Shown: positions 42,432 through 52,083, numbered from the stretch's first letter. The stretch: DNA of 64,000 nucleotides from an uncultured Novosphingobium sp. (GCA_946886075.1 CAMPHR010000001.1:1-64000), one strand, 5' to 3'. Notes: generated from the letters alone by a model not told the origin. Program-made: numbers and translations.

Positions 42432-43348
42432 CCGATACTGTCGAACGCGATCCAGAGGCGATCGAACGCGACATCCGCCGCACGCAGGAGGATATGAGCC
42501 GGACGATCGACAAGATCGGCGATCAGTTGACGCCGCGCAAGATTTTCGACGCCTTGCTGGACAAGGCCGACGAAAGCAACGTCGATGCCCGCATGCTGCT
42601 CGACGGCGCGCGGCGCAATCCGATCGCCCTGGGGTTGATCGCGGCAGGCACGATCTGGCTGATCAGCGACAAGGATTCCAAATTTCCGTCCTTGCCGTCC
42701 CGCTCCGGCGGAGATCAGCAACCGCGCGACCTTGACGTGTATCATCGCGATTATGTCAGCCATATGTCCGCCGTCGAGATGCGGGATGGCGAAGACTTCG
42801 CCGCCTATCAGCGCCGCCGCGATCAGGCGCGCGCAAACTACCTGATGCTGGAAAGGCGGGCCGACGAAGACGACAGCAGCTTTCGTCAGCGGCTGGATGA
42901 CCTGACCGACCGTTTCCGGGAAAAGCGCCACGCCTGGGCGGAAAGCTCCAGCAGGGCGGGCCAGGCCACCATGCGCGGTGCGAGCCAGGCTGCGAACAGG
43001 GCGCAGGACCTGTATGAAAGCAACCCGCTCGTCGGCGGCCTCATCGCGGCGGCTGTCGGCGCGGCGCTTGGTTCAGCCATGCCCCTCAGCCGTGTCGAAC
43101 AGGAAAAGCTCGGCTCGCTGGGCGAAAAGGCGCGCACGATGGCAAGCGAGCAGAAGCAGGGCCTGACGGACAGCTTGCGCGAGAAGAAGGACGACCTGGT
43201 CGGCCGCGTCGATGACAAGCTGCAGCAGGGCGGCGACACCGGTTCCCAATCCGGTAGCCAACTGGCGGGCGGCCAACCGTCGGGCGACACCTTCCACGCC
43301 CCACATGATCAGGGCAGTGCTCAGGATTTCGGCGCGCCCAAGATTTGA
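42428..43348 (+). CDS. DUF3618 domain protein
   Basis: A 306-residue protein. The N-terminal 40 residues are DUF3618: RDPEAIERDIRRTQEDMSRT followed by DQLTPRK. A short hydrophobic segment NPIALGLIAAGTIWLI (about 66-81) and a second NPLVGGLIAAAVGAALGSAM (about 200-219) suggest membrane association. The tail is hydrophilic with GlyGln-rich sequence. Third gene of the envelope-stress operon. DUF3618 is usually found with YqjD/YqjE-type neighbours, as here; molecular role unknown. Confidence 0.8.
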   Translation: MTDTVERDPEAIERDIRRTQEDMSRTIDKIGDQLTPRKIFDALLDKADESNVDARMLLDGARRNPIALGLIAAGTIWLISDKDSKFPSLPSRSGGDQQPRDLDVYHRDYVSHMSAVEMRDGEDFAAYQRRRDQARANYLMLERRADEDDSSFRQRLDDLTDRFREKRHAWAESSSRAGQATMRGASQAANRAQDLYESNPLVGGLIAAAVGAALGSAMPLSRVEQEKLGSLGEKARTMASEQKQGLTDSLREKKDDLVGRVDDKLQQGGDTGSQSGSQLAGGQPSGDTFHAPHDQGSAQDFGAPKI

Positions 43349-43372
43349 AGGCCGACGGATAGCATCAAAGTC

Positions 43373-43399
43373 GGCGGCGTGGGATCAGCCCGCGCCGCC
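43373..43399. terminator. Hairpin between convergent genes
   Basis: GGCGGCG (43373-43379) and GGG (43381-43383) pair with CCC (43389-43391) and CGCCGCC (43393-43399). It lies between the DUF3618 and VOC gene ends. No T run, so likely a bidirectional or Rho-assisted stop. Confidence 0.45.
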
Positions 43400-43406
43400 A
43401 CTTGAC

Positions 43407-43799
43407 TTACCTCGACAGCAGTTCGACCACCTCGATCAGATGCCCTTCGGGATCGGTCACGAAGGCGACCTTTACGCCATGGGCTTCCTTGACTTCGATC
43501 GGCTGCACGACCTTTCCGCCTGCCTTCTCCGCACGCTCAACGAATGACGCGACATCGTCGGTTTGAAAGCCCAGGATCACCTCTTCCTGTACAGGAGCGT
43601 CCCGATCCAGGAACTTGAAGAGGACGAAGGTCGCGCCGCCCTCACCTGTTGCGTTGAACAGGATTTCGTCGATCTGCCGATCGCCGACCACATCCTGAAC
43701 CCGCGCCATTTCGACAAGGCCTGCCACCTCCTTGTAGAAGGCGCCCATGGCGTCCAAATCCTGAACCACAAGCTTCGTGAAACCAAAATGTGACGTCAT
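43407..43799 (-). CDS. VOC-family (glyoxalase/bleomycin resistance-like) protein
   Basis: A 130-residue protein of two beta-alpha-beta-beta-beta modules: FTKLVVQDLDAMGAFYKEVAGLVEM at the N terminus, FNATGEGGATFVLFKFLDRD, QTDDVASFVERAEKAGGKVV, and VAFVTDPEGHLIEVVELL at the end, with the His-Glu metal-binding pattern of the vicinal oxygen chelate fold. Members are glyoxalases, dioxygenases or resistance proteins; which applies is not visible. It stands alone, convergent with the DUF3618 operon. Confidence 0.82.
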   Translation of the reverse strand: MTSHFGFTKLVVQDLDAMGAFYKEVAGLVEMARVQDVVGDRQIDEILFNATGEGGATFVLFKFLDRDAPVQEEVILGFQTDDVASFVERAEKAGGKVVQPIEVKEAHGVKVAFVTDPEGHLIEVVELLSR

Positions 43800-43986
43800 T
43801 CATCCTACCCTTGTCATTCTTGCCGGTTAAGCAAAGGCCGGTTGGTAATCGAACGGCCGTGCTCTTATTTTAGAAGTAGAGGTTGCCAGTCAAGCCGAAC
43901 TGTCGGGGAGAGCCCCTTGACGGGTCACCCCCTTGTTATTGAAACGACGTCGTGCGATTATCAGCTTTTGGTTCCAGGGGAGCAAC

Positions 43987-45408
43987 ATGATCGACACCCG
44001 CAAGACGGTTTTCCTCACCGGCGCTACCGGCAACATGGGTCGAGAGACTGTGAAGCGCATCGCGGAACGAGCCGATGCGCTGCGCCTGCGAATATTGGTG
44101 AGGCCCGAGGAAAGGGCGCACCCGGTGGTGAAGGATGTTCAGCGGCGCGGCCTCGCCGAAATCGTCTGGGGCGACCTCACCGATGCCGCTTCGATCCGTG
44201 AAGGCGTCAAGGGTGCCGACGTCGTGCTGCACGTCGGCGCCCTGGTGTCACCGCTCGCAGACCGGCTTCCGGCGGACCTGGTGACGCGCGTCAATGTCGG
44301 CGGCGCGCAGAATATCGTCGATGCGATCCATACGGTGGGCGACCCCAGGACGACGCGCCTCATCTATATCGGGACCGTGGCGGAGACGGGCAGTCGCAAC
44401 GCGCCCGTACATTGGGGGCGCACCGGCGACCCGATCAAGATCAGCGCCTATGATCATTATGCGGTGACGAAGACGCAGGCGGAAGCGATCGTCGCGCAAA
44501 GCGGGATCACCCATTGGGCATCCGTGCGCCAAAGCGGCATGGCGCATTTTGAGATGTGGAAGATTTTCGACCCCATCATGTTCCACAATCCGCTGAACGG
44601 CGTGTTCGAATGGTCGACCGCCAATGACAGCGGCCGTCTCATGGCGGCGCTGTGCGGCGACGATGTGCCCGGCACATTCTGGCGCAATTTCTACAATCTG
44701 GGCGGCGGCGCATCTTCCCGTGTGGTGAACCATGAGTTCATGGAAAAATCCATGCCCAACTACCGCAAGGTGCTGAAACCGCACTGGTTCGCCACTCGCA
44801 ATTTCCACGGCCAATGGTATGCGGATTCCGATCGGCTCGAAGCGCTGGTGCCCTTCCGTGAACAATCGCTGGACGACTATTTCAAGGAAGCGCCCCGCCA
44901 CATGCCGTGGATCGCGCGCACGGTGCCAAAGCTGATGCCGGGCGTGGTGTCGAAGCAGATCGAAAAGCTCGCGAATGGACCGGACGGCAGCCTCAACTGG
45001 TTCGCCACCAACAATGAAGCGAAGATCCGCGCTTATTTCGGATCGCGCGCGGCATGGGACGCTATTCCCCGGAACTGGGACGATTTCCGCTTCGCCCAGC
45101 CATCGCGGCAACCTACCTTGCTCGATCATGGCTATGACGAGAGCCGCTCGCCGGAGGATTGGCGCGTAGATGATCTGAAGGCAGCGGCGGAATATCGCGG
45201 TGGCAAATATCTCGGTAGCGCGTTCGATGGTCCGGACGTGCCGACCGAGTGGCAGTCCGCTGCTGGCCACCGCTTCACCATGACGCCGCGCCTCTACTTG
45301 CAGGGCGGCCATTGGTGTCCGCTAACCATGCTCGATCCGGCCGCCTACGAAGCCGAAGCTGCGCGCAATCCCTTCTTCGCTCAGATATGGGGCGACGCCG
45401 CAGGTTGA
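43987..45408 (+). CDS. NAD-dependent epimerase/dehydratase family protein, extended
   Basis: A 473-residue protein whose first 260 residues are an extended SDR: TVFLTGATGNMGRETVKRIAE, ADVVLHVGALVSPLADRLP, RLIYIGTVAETGSR, and YDHYAVTKTQAEAIVAQ with the Tyr-Lys pair. The remaining 200 residues (RKVLKPHWFATRNFHGQWYADSD and later WHVD-type segments including FRFAQPSRQPTLLDHGYDE) are not part of the common fold and may form a substrate domain. Start ATG at 43987 follows AGGGGAGC. Followed 31 bases later by an exported esterase gene. Substrate unknown. Confidence 0.75.
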   Translation: MIDTRKTVFLTGATGNMGRETVKRIAERADALRLRILVRPEERAHPVVKDVQRRGLAEIVWGDLTDAASIREGVKGADVVLHVGALVSPLADRLPADLVTRVNVGGAQNIVDAIHTVGDPRTTRLIYIGTVAETGSRNAPVHWGRTGDPIKISAYDHYAVTKTQAEAIVAQSGITHWASVRQSGMAHFEMWKIFDPIMFHNPLNGVFEWSTANDSGRLMAALCGDDVPGTFWRNFYNLGGGASSRVVNHEFMEKSMPNYRKVLKPHWFATRNFHGQWYADSDRLEALVPFREQSLDDYFKEAPRHMPWIARTVPKLMPGVVSKQIEKLANGPDGSLNWFATNNEAKIRAYFGSRAAWDAIPRNWDDFRFAQPSRQPTLLDHGYDESRSPEDWRVDDLKAAAEYRGGKYLGSAFDGPDVPTEWQSAAGHRFTMTPRLYLQGGHWCPLTMLDPAAYEAEAARNPFFAQIWGDAAG

Positions 45409-45439
45409 TCCGGACAAGATAAGAACGGGAGAGGTAAGA

Positions 45440-46348
45440 ATGAAGAAACTGCTGGCTGGCGTGTTCGTCGCATGGGTTCTGGGCACGACTGCGGCGACCG
45501 CACAATTGTCGGCCCCTGCCGACATGCGGCAGGCGATACCGCTCCGCACTGGCCCCGTTCCGGGCGGCAACGGCGCTGAAATCTGGTTCGGGAAGCCGGG
45601 CGCCATGAGCGTCCGCAACACCGGCGAGGCGAGCTTGCTGCCCGTCCTGCCAGACCCGGCCAAGGCAACCGGCACCGCCATGGTCATCGCGCCCGGTGGT
45701 GGCTTCATGACGCTCGCCTGGGATCATGAGGGCATGGAGGTGGCGCGGCTGCTGGCTGATCGCGGCATCGCTGCCTTCGTGCTCAAATATCGGCTGGACC
45801 CGACGCCGCGCGATTGGCCGACCTTCGGCAAGATGATGCAGGGCCGGATGACCGAATGGATCGGTAGGCCGGGCGAAGGTCTGCGGATCGTCACGCCCCC
45901 CTATGCGGTCGCCGATGGCATCGCGGCATTGAAGCTGGTGCGTTCGCGCGCCGCGAAATGGCACATCGATCCGGCGAAGGTCGGGATGATCGGCTTTTCC
46001 GCCGGAGCGCGCACGACCATCCGCGTCACGCTGGATGCTCCGCTCGCCGATCGTCCGGCCTTTTCCGTCCTGGTCTATCCACCGATGGAGAAGGTCGAAG
46101 TGCCAGGCGATGCCCCGCCCGCCTTTGTGGCGATGGCAACCGACGATCCACTGTCAGGGCGCGCGGGCTACGGCTTGATCGAAAGCTGGATCGCGGCTCG
46201 CCGTCCAGTCGAATTCCACGCCTTCCAGCGGGGCGGACATGGCTTTGGCCTGGGCATCGAGGGGACAACGACGCAGGGATGGACGGACGCGATGTTCCGC
46301 TGGATCGACTTCAACGGCTTCGGGGCGAAAGAGGCCCCGAAGCGCTGA
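45440..46348 (+). CDS. Exported alpha/beta hydrolase (acetyl xylan esterase-like)
   Basis: A 302-residue serine hydrolase with a signal peptide MKKLLAGVFVAWVLGTTAAT ending near residue 22. Seen: MVIAPGGGFMTLAWDHEG (oxyanion region, near 93), VGMIGFSAGARTTIRVT with nucleophile Ser near 195, DDPLSGRAGYG for the acid, and FQRGGHGFGLG for the His near 265. This resembles polysaccharide-esterase proteins that remove acetyl or acyl groups from plant sugars. Convergent with the alpha-L-rhamnosidase gene, 16 bases apart; possibly part of the same plant-glycoside use. Confidence 0.82.
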   Translation: MKKLLAGVFVAWVLGTTAATAQLSAPADMRQAIPLRTGPVPGGNGAEIWFGKPGAMSVRNTGEASLLPVLPDPAKATGTAMVIAPGGGFMTLAWDHEGMEVARLLADRGIAAFVLKYRLDPTPRDWPTFGKMMQGRMTEWIGRPGEGLRIVTPPYAVADGIAALKLVRSRAAKWHIDPAKVGMIGFSAGARTTIRVTLDAPLADRPAFSVLVYPPMEKVEVPGDAPPAFVAMATDDPLSGRAGYGLIESWIAARRPVEFHAFQRGGHGFGLGIEGTTTQGWTDAMFRWIDFNGFGAKEAPKR

Positions 46349-46364
46349 GTTTTGGCGACCCGTC

Positions 46365-48809
46365 CTAGCGCACCGGCACCTTCAACTTGGTGGTGGCGCG
46401 GGTCAGCGGATAACGCTTTCCATTCCACAGGAAATCGCCCGGCAACGCTGCAGGCCGGGTGATCTCCGCATTCAGGGTGCTTCCCGAAATGCGGTAGCGG
46501 ACGCTGACCGGTCCCTGTGGCGTCGCAGCAGTGGCGGACAGGGTCTTGAGCGATCCCAATGCGGGCTCGACCTTCAACCTGGCATAGCCAGGCGCGGCAG
46601 GGCCGATGCCCGCCACGATGCCCAGCAGGTCCGCGCTCGGATGCGCGCTCCATGCGTGGCTGTCGGACCGGGTGGAGTGGCCCTTGCCCCCTTGTCCCGC
46701 ATCGTCGCGCTCTTCGGGCCAAGTCGTGTAATGCATCGCCAGCAGATCGCGCCATGTCTTCAGCATATCCAGATAGCGCTCGCTCTTTCCGGCATGGACA
46801 AGCGCCTGCGCCAGATACCAGGAGAAATAATAGCTGACGCTGGTGATCCCTTCCGGCGCGTCTATGCCTTTGCCCGGCGCCATGATCCGGTCGATAATCG
46901 GCCCGGCTTCATCGCGGTTTGCGACATCATACAGTATGGCGAGCGCGTTCATATGCTGGCTGAACCGATCGCGGTCCGGATTGTCGGCATAAAGGCCGCG
47001 CGCCGGCACCCAGCAGCGGTTGCGGATCGCCGCCTTCACCGTATCAGCACGGGCGGCATAGCGCTGCGCCACGCTGCTATCGCCAAAGGCCGCCTCGATC
47101 GCCGCGCCCTGTTGAAGCGCGCCGAGCCAGCTGACGCTCATCAAACAGCTTTCGTCCGTCTTCCCGTAGGAGGGAAAGATGGTGCGGTCGGTCGCGGGCT
47201 GGCCTACCCAATCGATGAAATTCCATTGCGGGTTCTTGCCCAGCAGTCCGCTGGGACGGCGATAGGTTTCGAACCAGTCCAGCACCCGGCGCATGCGTGG
47301 GATGTTGCGGACGACGGGAGCCGCGTCAGGCTGGCGCAATCGCCAATCATCCAGCATGCCGACCCACATCAATGCGAACGGCGCGATCACATTGTTGCCG
47401 CGCGTCGGCCAGGCGCCTTCCATCAGGCCACCTTCGGCATCTGACGCGGCAAAGGCGTCGATCGCCTGCTCGGCAAGACGCGGGTCACCCGAAACGGCAT
47501 AGGAAATCAGCATTTGCAGGCGCGTATCGCCCGCATATTGCAGCTGTTCCCAATAGGCGGTGTCCATATAAGTTTCATGCGCGTCGATCCGCGCCGTGAG
47601 CCAGCCTATGTCGAAAATACGTGTCAGTTCAGGATCATCGCTTTCGAACTTGCCGACTTGCTGAAACGGATAACCGGTCTCATATGCGCGCAGCCCCTCC
47701 AGCACCAATGGCTGGTCCTTGGTCTCGACGGTGATCTCGGCATAGCGCCAGGTCCGCCACCATAGCGGCGCGAAACTGCGCTTTTCGCCATCAGCGATGA
47801 AGCTGTCCCATATGCCGATCGGCTTGCGATCCTCGATCAGGTTGCGATCGCCCTTGCGGCCCTGCGCATCATAAAGCGCCTCGGTCCACAGCAGCTTGAT
47901 CGCCGCGCCCTTGCCGCCTGAAACGTCAAGCTGCGGATAGGCAGATACCATCGCGTCGCGCTGGATCAGCAATGTCGCCTTGCTGTTGGCGGGGATCGTC
48001 ACCGCCCGCGCGGGGAAGCCCATTGCGGCGGGCACATCTGTCCGCACCACCCTGCCCGCCGCGACTGGCGTATAGGATTGCTGGGGCAGCCGATCCGCGA
48101 CCAGCGTTCGCTTCGCCGCATCGGGAGCGGCAACCGCGTCCTGCCAGCCCTCTCCCTTTTCCTGCGGCCCGGCGGCATCGAAATCGGCCTTTGCCGCATC
48201 AATCTTCTCCGGATTGCCCGCGACATAATACCACCGCTTCACCTGCGACCAACCATTGGCAAAGCCACGGCCCTGGTCGCGCTTTACCCGCCAACCGGGC
48301 TGGCCGGTCGACAGCGCCTCTGCATCGCCTTCGCCGATCAGGCGAAATCCGGTTGCCACGCTCTGCTGGAACAGAGGCGCGGTATTGGTGAACAGCGAGC
48401 TGCCCTGAGCCGCCATGACCTGGCCGGGGGTGGGATTGGCGGGAAGCTTCAGCGGCTGCACACCATTCCAAACCGTTGCCGCAATGACATTGGCCCCGCG
48501 CTTCAGATGGGGCGCAAGGTCAATGCTTTCCTCCCGCCAGTGATGGATGTCGCCCGTCGACGGGCCACTTGCGATGCGCGCGCCATTCACGAACACTATG
48601 AAGCGGTTATCCGCCGTAACTCGCACCTTATACTCGCGCGGTTTATTTGGCAGGGTAACCATGCGACGGAAATGCAGGACGATCGGGCGCACAGTTGGTC
48701 CAGCCTCCGCATGACTGATCCAGCCCTCGGCGGCCCCCGTCTGCGCGATAGCGGCGGGCGCAGCGCCCATCATCAGCGAAGCAGCCAGCAAAGTACGCAT
48801 CGTCATCAT
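46365..48809 (-). CDS. Alpha-L-rhamnosidase (GH78-like), exported
   Basis: An 814-residue glycoside hydrolase with a signal peptide (LLAASLMMGAAPAAIAQ, cleavage near 24). An N-terminal carbohydrate-binding-like beta domain (KVRVTADNRFIVFVNGARIASG) is followed by the GH78 (alpha/alpha)6 barrel with YMDTAYWEQLQYAGDTRLQ near 420, EGAWPTRGNNVIAPFALMWVG, NPQWNFIDWVGQ and DSHAWSAHPSADLLGIVAGI near the end. It would release terminal L-rhamnose from plant glycosides. Last gene of an operon with an esterase and GH3 enzyme, start overlapping the esterase stop. The rhamnose freed could be used by the cluster at 16442-24591. Confidence 0.82.
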   Translation of the reverse strand: MMTMRTLLAASLMMGAAPAAIAQTGAAEGWISHAEAGPTVRPIVLHFRRMVTLPNKPREYKVRVTADNRFIVFVNGARIASGPSTGDIHHWREESIDLAPHLKRGANVIAATVWNGVQPLKLPANPTPGQVMAAQGSSLFTNTAPLFQQSVATGFRLIGEGDAEALSTGQPGWRVKRDQGRGFANGWSQVKRWYYVAGNPEKIDAAKADFDAAGPQEKGEGWQDAVAAPDAAKRTLVADRLPQQSYTPVAAGRVVRTDVPAAMGFPARAVTIPANSKATLLIQRDAMVSAYPQLDVSGGKGAAIKLLWTEALYDAQGRKGDRNLIEDRKPIGIWDSFIADGEKRSFAPLWWRTWRYAEITVETKDQPLVLEGLRAYETGYPFQQVGKFESDDPELTRIFDIGWLTARIDAHETYMDTAYWEQLQYAGDTRLQMLISYAVSGDPRLAEQAIDAFAASDAEGGLMEGAWPTRGNNVIAPFALMWVGMLDDWRLRQPDAAPVVRNIPRMRRVLDWFETYRRPSGLLGKNPQWNFIDWVGQPATDRTIFPSYGKTDESCLMSVSWLGALQQGAAIEAAFGDSSVAQRYAARADTVKAAIRNRCWVPARGLYADNPDRDRFSQHMNALAILYDVANRDEAGPIIDRIMAPGKGIDAPEGITSVSYYFSWYLAQALVHAGKSERYLDMLKTWRDLLAMHYTTWPEERDDAGQGGKGHSTRSDSHAWSAHPSADLLGIVAGIGPAAPGYARLKVEPALGSLKTLSATAATPQGPVSVRYRISGSTLNAEITRPAALPGDFLWNGKRYPLTRATTKLKVPVR

Positions 48810-49813
48810 TTCTTCTCCGGCGAAAGGGCGCGGGACAGCGCTGTTTCCAGCGCGCTATTGAACTGCTGGGAAATGGCCGCGCGAGGAACGATCATCTGAA
48901 AGCCATGGAAAGCGCCGGGGACCACCAGCAATTCAGTGGGCACATCCGCGTTGATCAGGCGGCGGGCGAACTCCACATCCTCGTCGACGAACAGGTCGAT
49001 CGAGCCGACCCCGATGAAGGTGGGCGGAAGACCTTTGAGGTTGCTCACGCGAGCGGGCACCGCGCCTGCGGGCTGGGTGGCGGCGCCGGGACGCCGCCCC
49101 AATAGTGCCTGCCAGCCCTTGCGGTTCGACTCCGCCGTCCAGATCAACTGGCCGATATGGGGCGGCACCGGCCGCGAAGAACCCGTCCTGTCATCCAACA
49201 TCGGGTAGACAAGCGCCTGGAACGCGACCGGCACTTCGCCCCGGTCCCGCGCCGCGATCGTCAGCATGGCAGTAAGCCCACCACCCGCGCTTTCGCCCAT
49301 CACAACGATCCGCCGGGGATCGACGCCCAGCGCCGCAGCATTGCCGTGCAGCCATTTCAGGCCCGCATAGGCATCCTCCAGCGGCCCGGGAAAGCGTGTC
49401 CCGGGCGCCAGCCGATATTGCACCGACACGATGACGCAGTTCAGCCGTTGCGCCAAGCCTTTCAGCGCGGTTAGATTTTCCCGCGCATCGCCGCCGATGA
49501 AGCCGCCGCCATGGACGAAGTAGATCGCCCCGCGCGGCGGTTCCTGCCGCGCCTCGGCGTTCACGACATAGACTGGCACGGCAGGATGCCCGCGCGATCC
49601 GGGCACCTGCCGTTCCTTGACCCCCAATGGCAGGGGTCCCGGCTTGGCAGGCTTGTACGTCACCCCGCTTCGCTGAGCCTGCATGATGCCCCGCGCGATG
49701 GACCGCAGCTCCGGATGGACCGAGTTCAGTCCGGCTTCCGGCGTTGTTACGGCAGGCGCGGCCGCAATCAGCAGGCAGGATGCCAAGCCCACGGCAAGGC
49801 GACGCCGCCTCAA
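48806..49813 (-). CDS. Exported alpha/beta hydrolase (HSL/lipase-like esterase)
   Basis: A 335-residue esterase with an Arg-rich signal peptide (LAVGLASCLLIAAAPAVTT). Hormone-sensitive-lipase motif IYFVHGGGFIGGDARENL near 100, nucleophile in RIVVMGESAGGGLTAML near 172, acid in GSIDLFVDEDVEFARR near 275, and His in VVPGAFHGFQM near 305. It lies between GH3 and GH78 genes and overlaps the GH78 start by four bases. It probably removes acyl groups from glycosides so that the neighbouring glycosidases can act. Confidence 0.85.
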   Translation of the reverse strand: MRRRRLAVGLASCLLIAAAPAVTTPEAGLNSVHPELRSIARGIMQAQRSGVTYKPAKPGPLPLGVKERQVPGSRGHPAVPVYVVNAEARQEPPRGAIYFVHGGGFIGGDARENLTALKGLAQRLNCVIVSVQYRLAPGTRFPGPLEDAYAGLKWLHGNAAALGVDPRRIVVMGESAGGGLTAMLTIAARDRGEVPVAFQALVYPMLDDRTGSSRPVPPHIGQLIWTAESNRKGWQALLGRRPGAATQPAGAVPARVSNLKGLPPTFIGVGSIDLFVDEDVEFARRLINADVPTELLVVPGAFHGFQMIVPRAAISQQFNSALETALSRALSPEKK

Positions 49814-49863
49814 CGCTGGACCTCCAGCAGGCAGCGTTCGATGAAGCGCTTTGCCGTCATGGC

Positions 49864-52083
49864 TCAGGGCCTGCGTGTCATGCGGTTCAATCGTGCCGTC
49901 CCGGTCAACACCGGATCAGTTGCGGACGTACCTACCTCCACCTTGACGTCGCCCGCCGGAACTATCCAGCGCTTCGCCTTGACATCATAGTCGGCCAGGA
50001 CGCGCATGTCGGCCGTCACCACGACCTCCTTGCTTTCGCCCGGCTTCAGGTCAGGCTTGGCCCATCCGATCAGCCGCTTGGCCTTGCCCGGCCGCGTTAC
50101 ATAGACCTGCGGTACGTCAGCGCCCTCGTGCTGACCGCTGTTGGCCACGGTGAAGCGTACCGCCAGCGTCTTTCCGCCGGTCACCTTCAGCCCTTCATAG
50201 CGGAACTGCGTGTAGCTGAGGCCATGGCCGAAGGGATAAAGCGGCTTCAGCCCCTTCTTGTCGAACCAGCGATAACCGGCGTCCGACCCTTCGGGGTAGA
50301 CGATGTCGAACGGCTTCAAACCGGCCTGCAACCCATAAACCGCGCGGGTTTCCTTATCTGCTGCAGGCGCGTCCGAACCGGGAAGCACCGGGTTGGGCAG
50401 CTGGTCGATGGAGGCGGGGAACGTCACGGGCAAATGACCGGACGGGTTCACCTTGCCGCTCAGGACGCGCGCAATGGCCGCGCCGCCGCGCTGGCCGCCA
50501 TACCAGGCCGAAAGGATCGCCGGGACCTTGGCTTGCCAGGGCATCAGGACCGGATTGCCGGTTTCGAGTACGACGATCGTCCTGGCATTGGCGCTCGCCA
50601 AGGCATCGATCAACTCGTCCTGTCCTTCGCCCAGTGACAGGTCCTTGTGATCGACGGCCTCGGTCGAATATTTCTCACCAAAGGCGATGACGACATCCGC
50701 TGCCTTCGCCGCCTGGACGGCCGCAGCCACATCCTTGCCGTCAAGATAGCTGATCGTCGCATTGGGGAATTCGGCGCGCAATCCGTCGAGCGGCGCCGTG
50801 CCGCCATAGCCGCGCCGGGCAAAGCCAGCGGCAGGGCCGCTTTCCGCGCCCTTGGAAACGCGCTTCAGCCCGCCCACAGGATTGACCTGGCTCGAACCTC
50901 CTCCGCTCGGCACGCCGATGTCGGCATTCCCTCCGACGACCAGGATTGTCTTCGCCGTCGCCGCCAGTGGCAGGATGCCGCCTTCATTGCGCAGCAGCAC
51001 GATTCCTTCTTCGGCCGCACGCTGCGCCACGGCCGCGTTCGCGTCATAGTCGATCGGCTGGCCTGCCTTCAGCGGGTTGTCGGCCACGCCATGGGCATAG
51101 ATAGCGTAGAGTACGCGTCCCGCAGCCTTGTCGACTGCCGGCTGCGGCACCTTGCCCGCCTTGACCGCATCGACCATCAGATCGGAAAAATAGCGCTTGC
51201 CGTCGAGCTGTTCGCCGGACTGCTGGTCGAGCCCAGCGACGATCGCCTCGGTAGAGTGCACCGCGCCCCAATCCGACATGACATAGCCCTTGAAGCCCCA
51301 GTCGCCCCTTAGCACATCGTTCAGCAGGAAGGGGTGCTCACACGCATAAGTACCGCCGACGCGATTATAACCGCACATGACCGAACCGGGATCGCCGCGC
51401 TCCATGCCGATCTGGAACGCCAGCAGATCGCTCTCGCGCATGGTCTGCTCATCCATGTTGACCGACGCTATATTGCGTCCGGTTTCCTGATCATTGAGCG
51501 CGAAATGCTTGATCGTGCCGATGATATTGTTGGACTGCACCCCGCTGATCTGACTGCCGACCAACTCACCGGCCAGCAGCGGATCTTCGCCCAGATATTC
51601 GAAGTTGCGACCAGCGCGCGGATCGCGGATCAGGTTGACGCCGCCGACCAGCATCACGTTGAACCCCTTGGCCCGCGCCTCCGCACCAATCATCGCTCCG
51701 CCCGCGCGCGCGATCTCCGGGTCCCAGGTCGCTGCAAGCGAAAGACCAGACGGCAGGGCCGTTGCCACGTCGCCTCGCCGCATCTCCATCAGGTTGGATA
51801 CGCCAAGGCTCGCGTCGCTTTCGACCAGCATCGGCACGCCAAGGCGCTCCACCCCTTCGATGAAGCCCGCGCTCAGGGGGATGCCCTGCGGCCGCTTGGC
51901 TGAAGGCAGCACCGCGGTCATCGGCCCGTGGATCAGCCGTAGCTTCTCGTCGTCGGTCATTTTCGCGAGCGTTTCGGCCGCCCGGCGCTCGGCAGCGTCC
52001 TTCGCATCACGGGCATGCACCGCAAGCGGCGTCAGCATCGTCCCGGCTATGGCCAGCAACAGGATTGATGAGGAATTCTTCAT
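49864..52083 (-). CDS. Glycoside hydrolase family 3 beta-glucosidase, exported
   Basis: A 739-residue enzyme with signal peptide (ILLLAIAGTMLTPLAVHA, cleavage near 24). GH3 N-terminal barrel: PMLVESDASLGVSNL, GVNLIRDPRAGRNFEYLGEDPLLAGEL, IGTIKHFALNDQE near 190, and nucleophile Asp in KGYVMSDWGAVHS near 258. GH3 C-terminal domain: GIVLLRNEGGILPLAATAKTILVVG and VLETGNPVLMPWQAKVPAIL. A fibronectin-like domain GLSYTQFRYEGLKVTGG closes the protein. It would cleave beta-linked glucosides in the periplasm. First gene of the glycosidase operon, divergent from a TetR regulator. Confidence 0.9.
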   Translation of the reverse strand: MKNSSSILLLAIAGTMLTPLAVHARDAKDAAERRAAETLAKMTDDEKLRLIHGPMTAVLPSAKRPQGIPLSAGFIEGVERLGVPMLVESDASLGVSNLMEMRRGDVATALPSGLSLAATWDPEIARAGGAMIGAEARAKGFNVMLVGGVNLIRDPRAGRNFEYLGEDPLLAGELVGSQISGVQSNNIIGTIKHFALNDQETGRNIASVNMDEQTMRESDLLAFQIGMERGDPGSVMCGYNRVGGTYACEHPFLLNDVLRGDWGFKGYVMSDWGAVHSTEAIVAGLDQQSGEQLDGKRYFSDLMVDAVKAGKVPQPAVDKAAGRVLYAIYAHGVADNPLKAGQPIDYDANAAVAQRAAEEGIVLLRNEGGILPLAATAKTILVVGGNADIGVPSGGGSSQVNPVGGLKRVSKGAESGPAAGFARRGYGGTAPLDGLRAEFPNATISYLDGKDVAAAVQAAKAADVVIAFGEKYSTEAVDHKDLSLGEGQDELIDALASANARTIVVLETGNPVLMPWQAKVPAILSAWYGGQRGGAAIARVLSGKVNPSGHLPVTFPASIDQLPNPVLPGSDAPAADKETRAVYGLQAGLKPFDIVYPEGSDAGYRWFDKKGLKPLYPFGHGLSYTQFRYEGLKVTGGKTLAVRFTVANSGQHEGADVPQVYVTRPGKAKRLIGWAKPDLKPGESKEVVVTADMRVLADYDVKAKRWIVPAGDVKVEVGTSATDPVLTGTARLNRMTRRP

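Noticed and set aside
43950..43986. GGAAC on the minus strand upstream of the VOC gene
   Set aside because: CGTT lies 24 bases away, outside the accepted spacing of 16-17.
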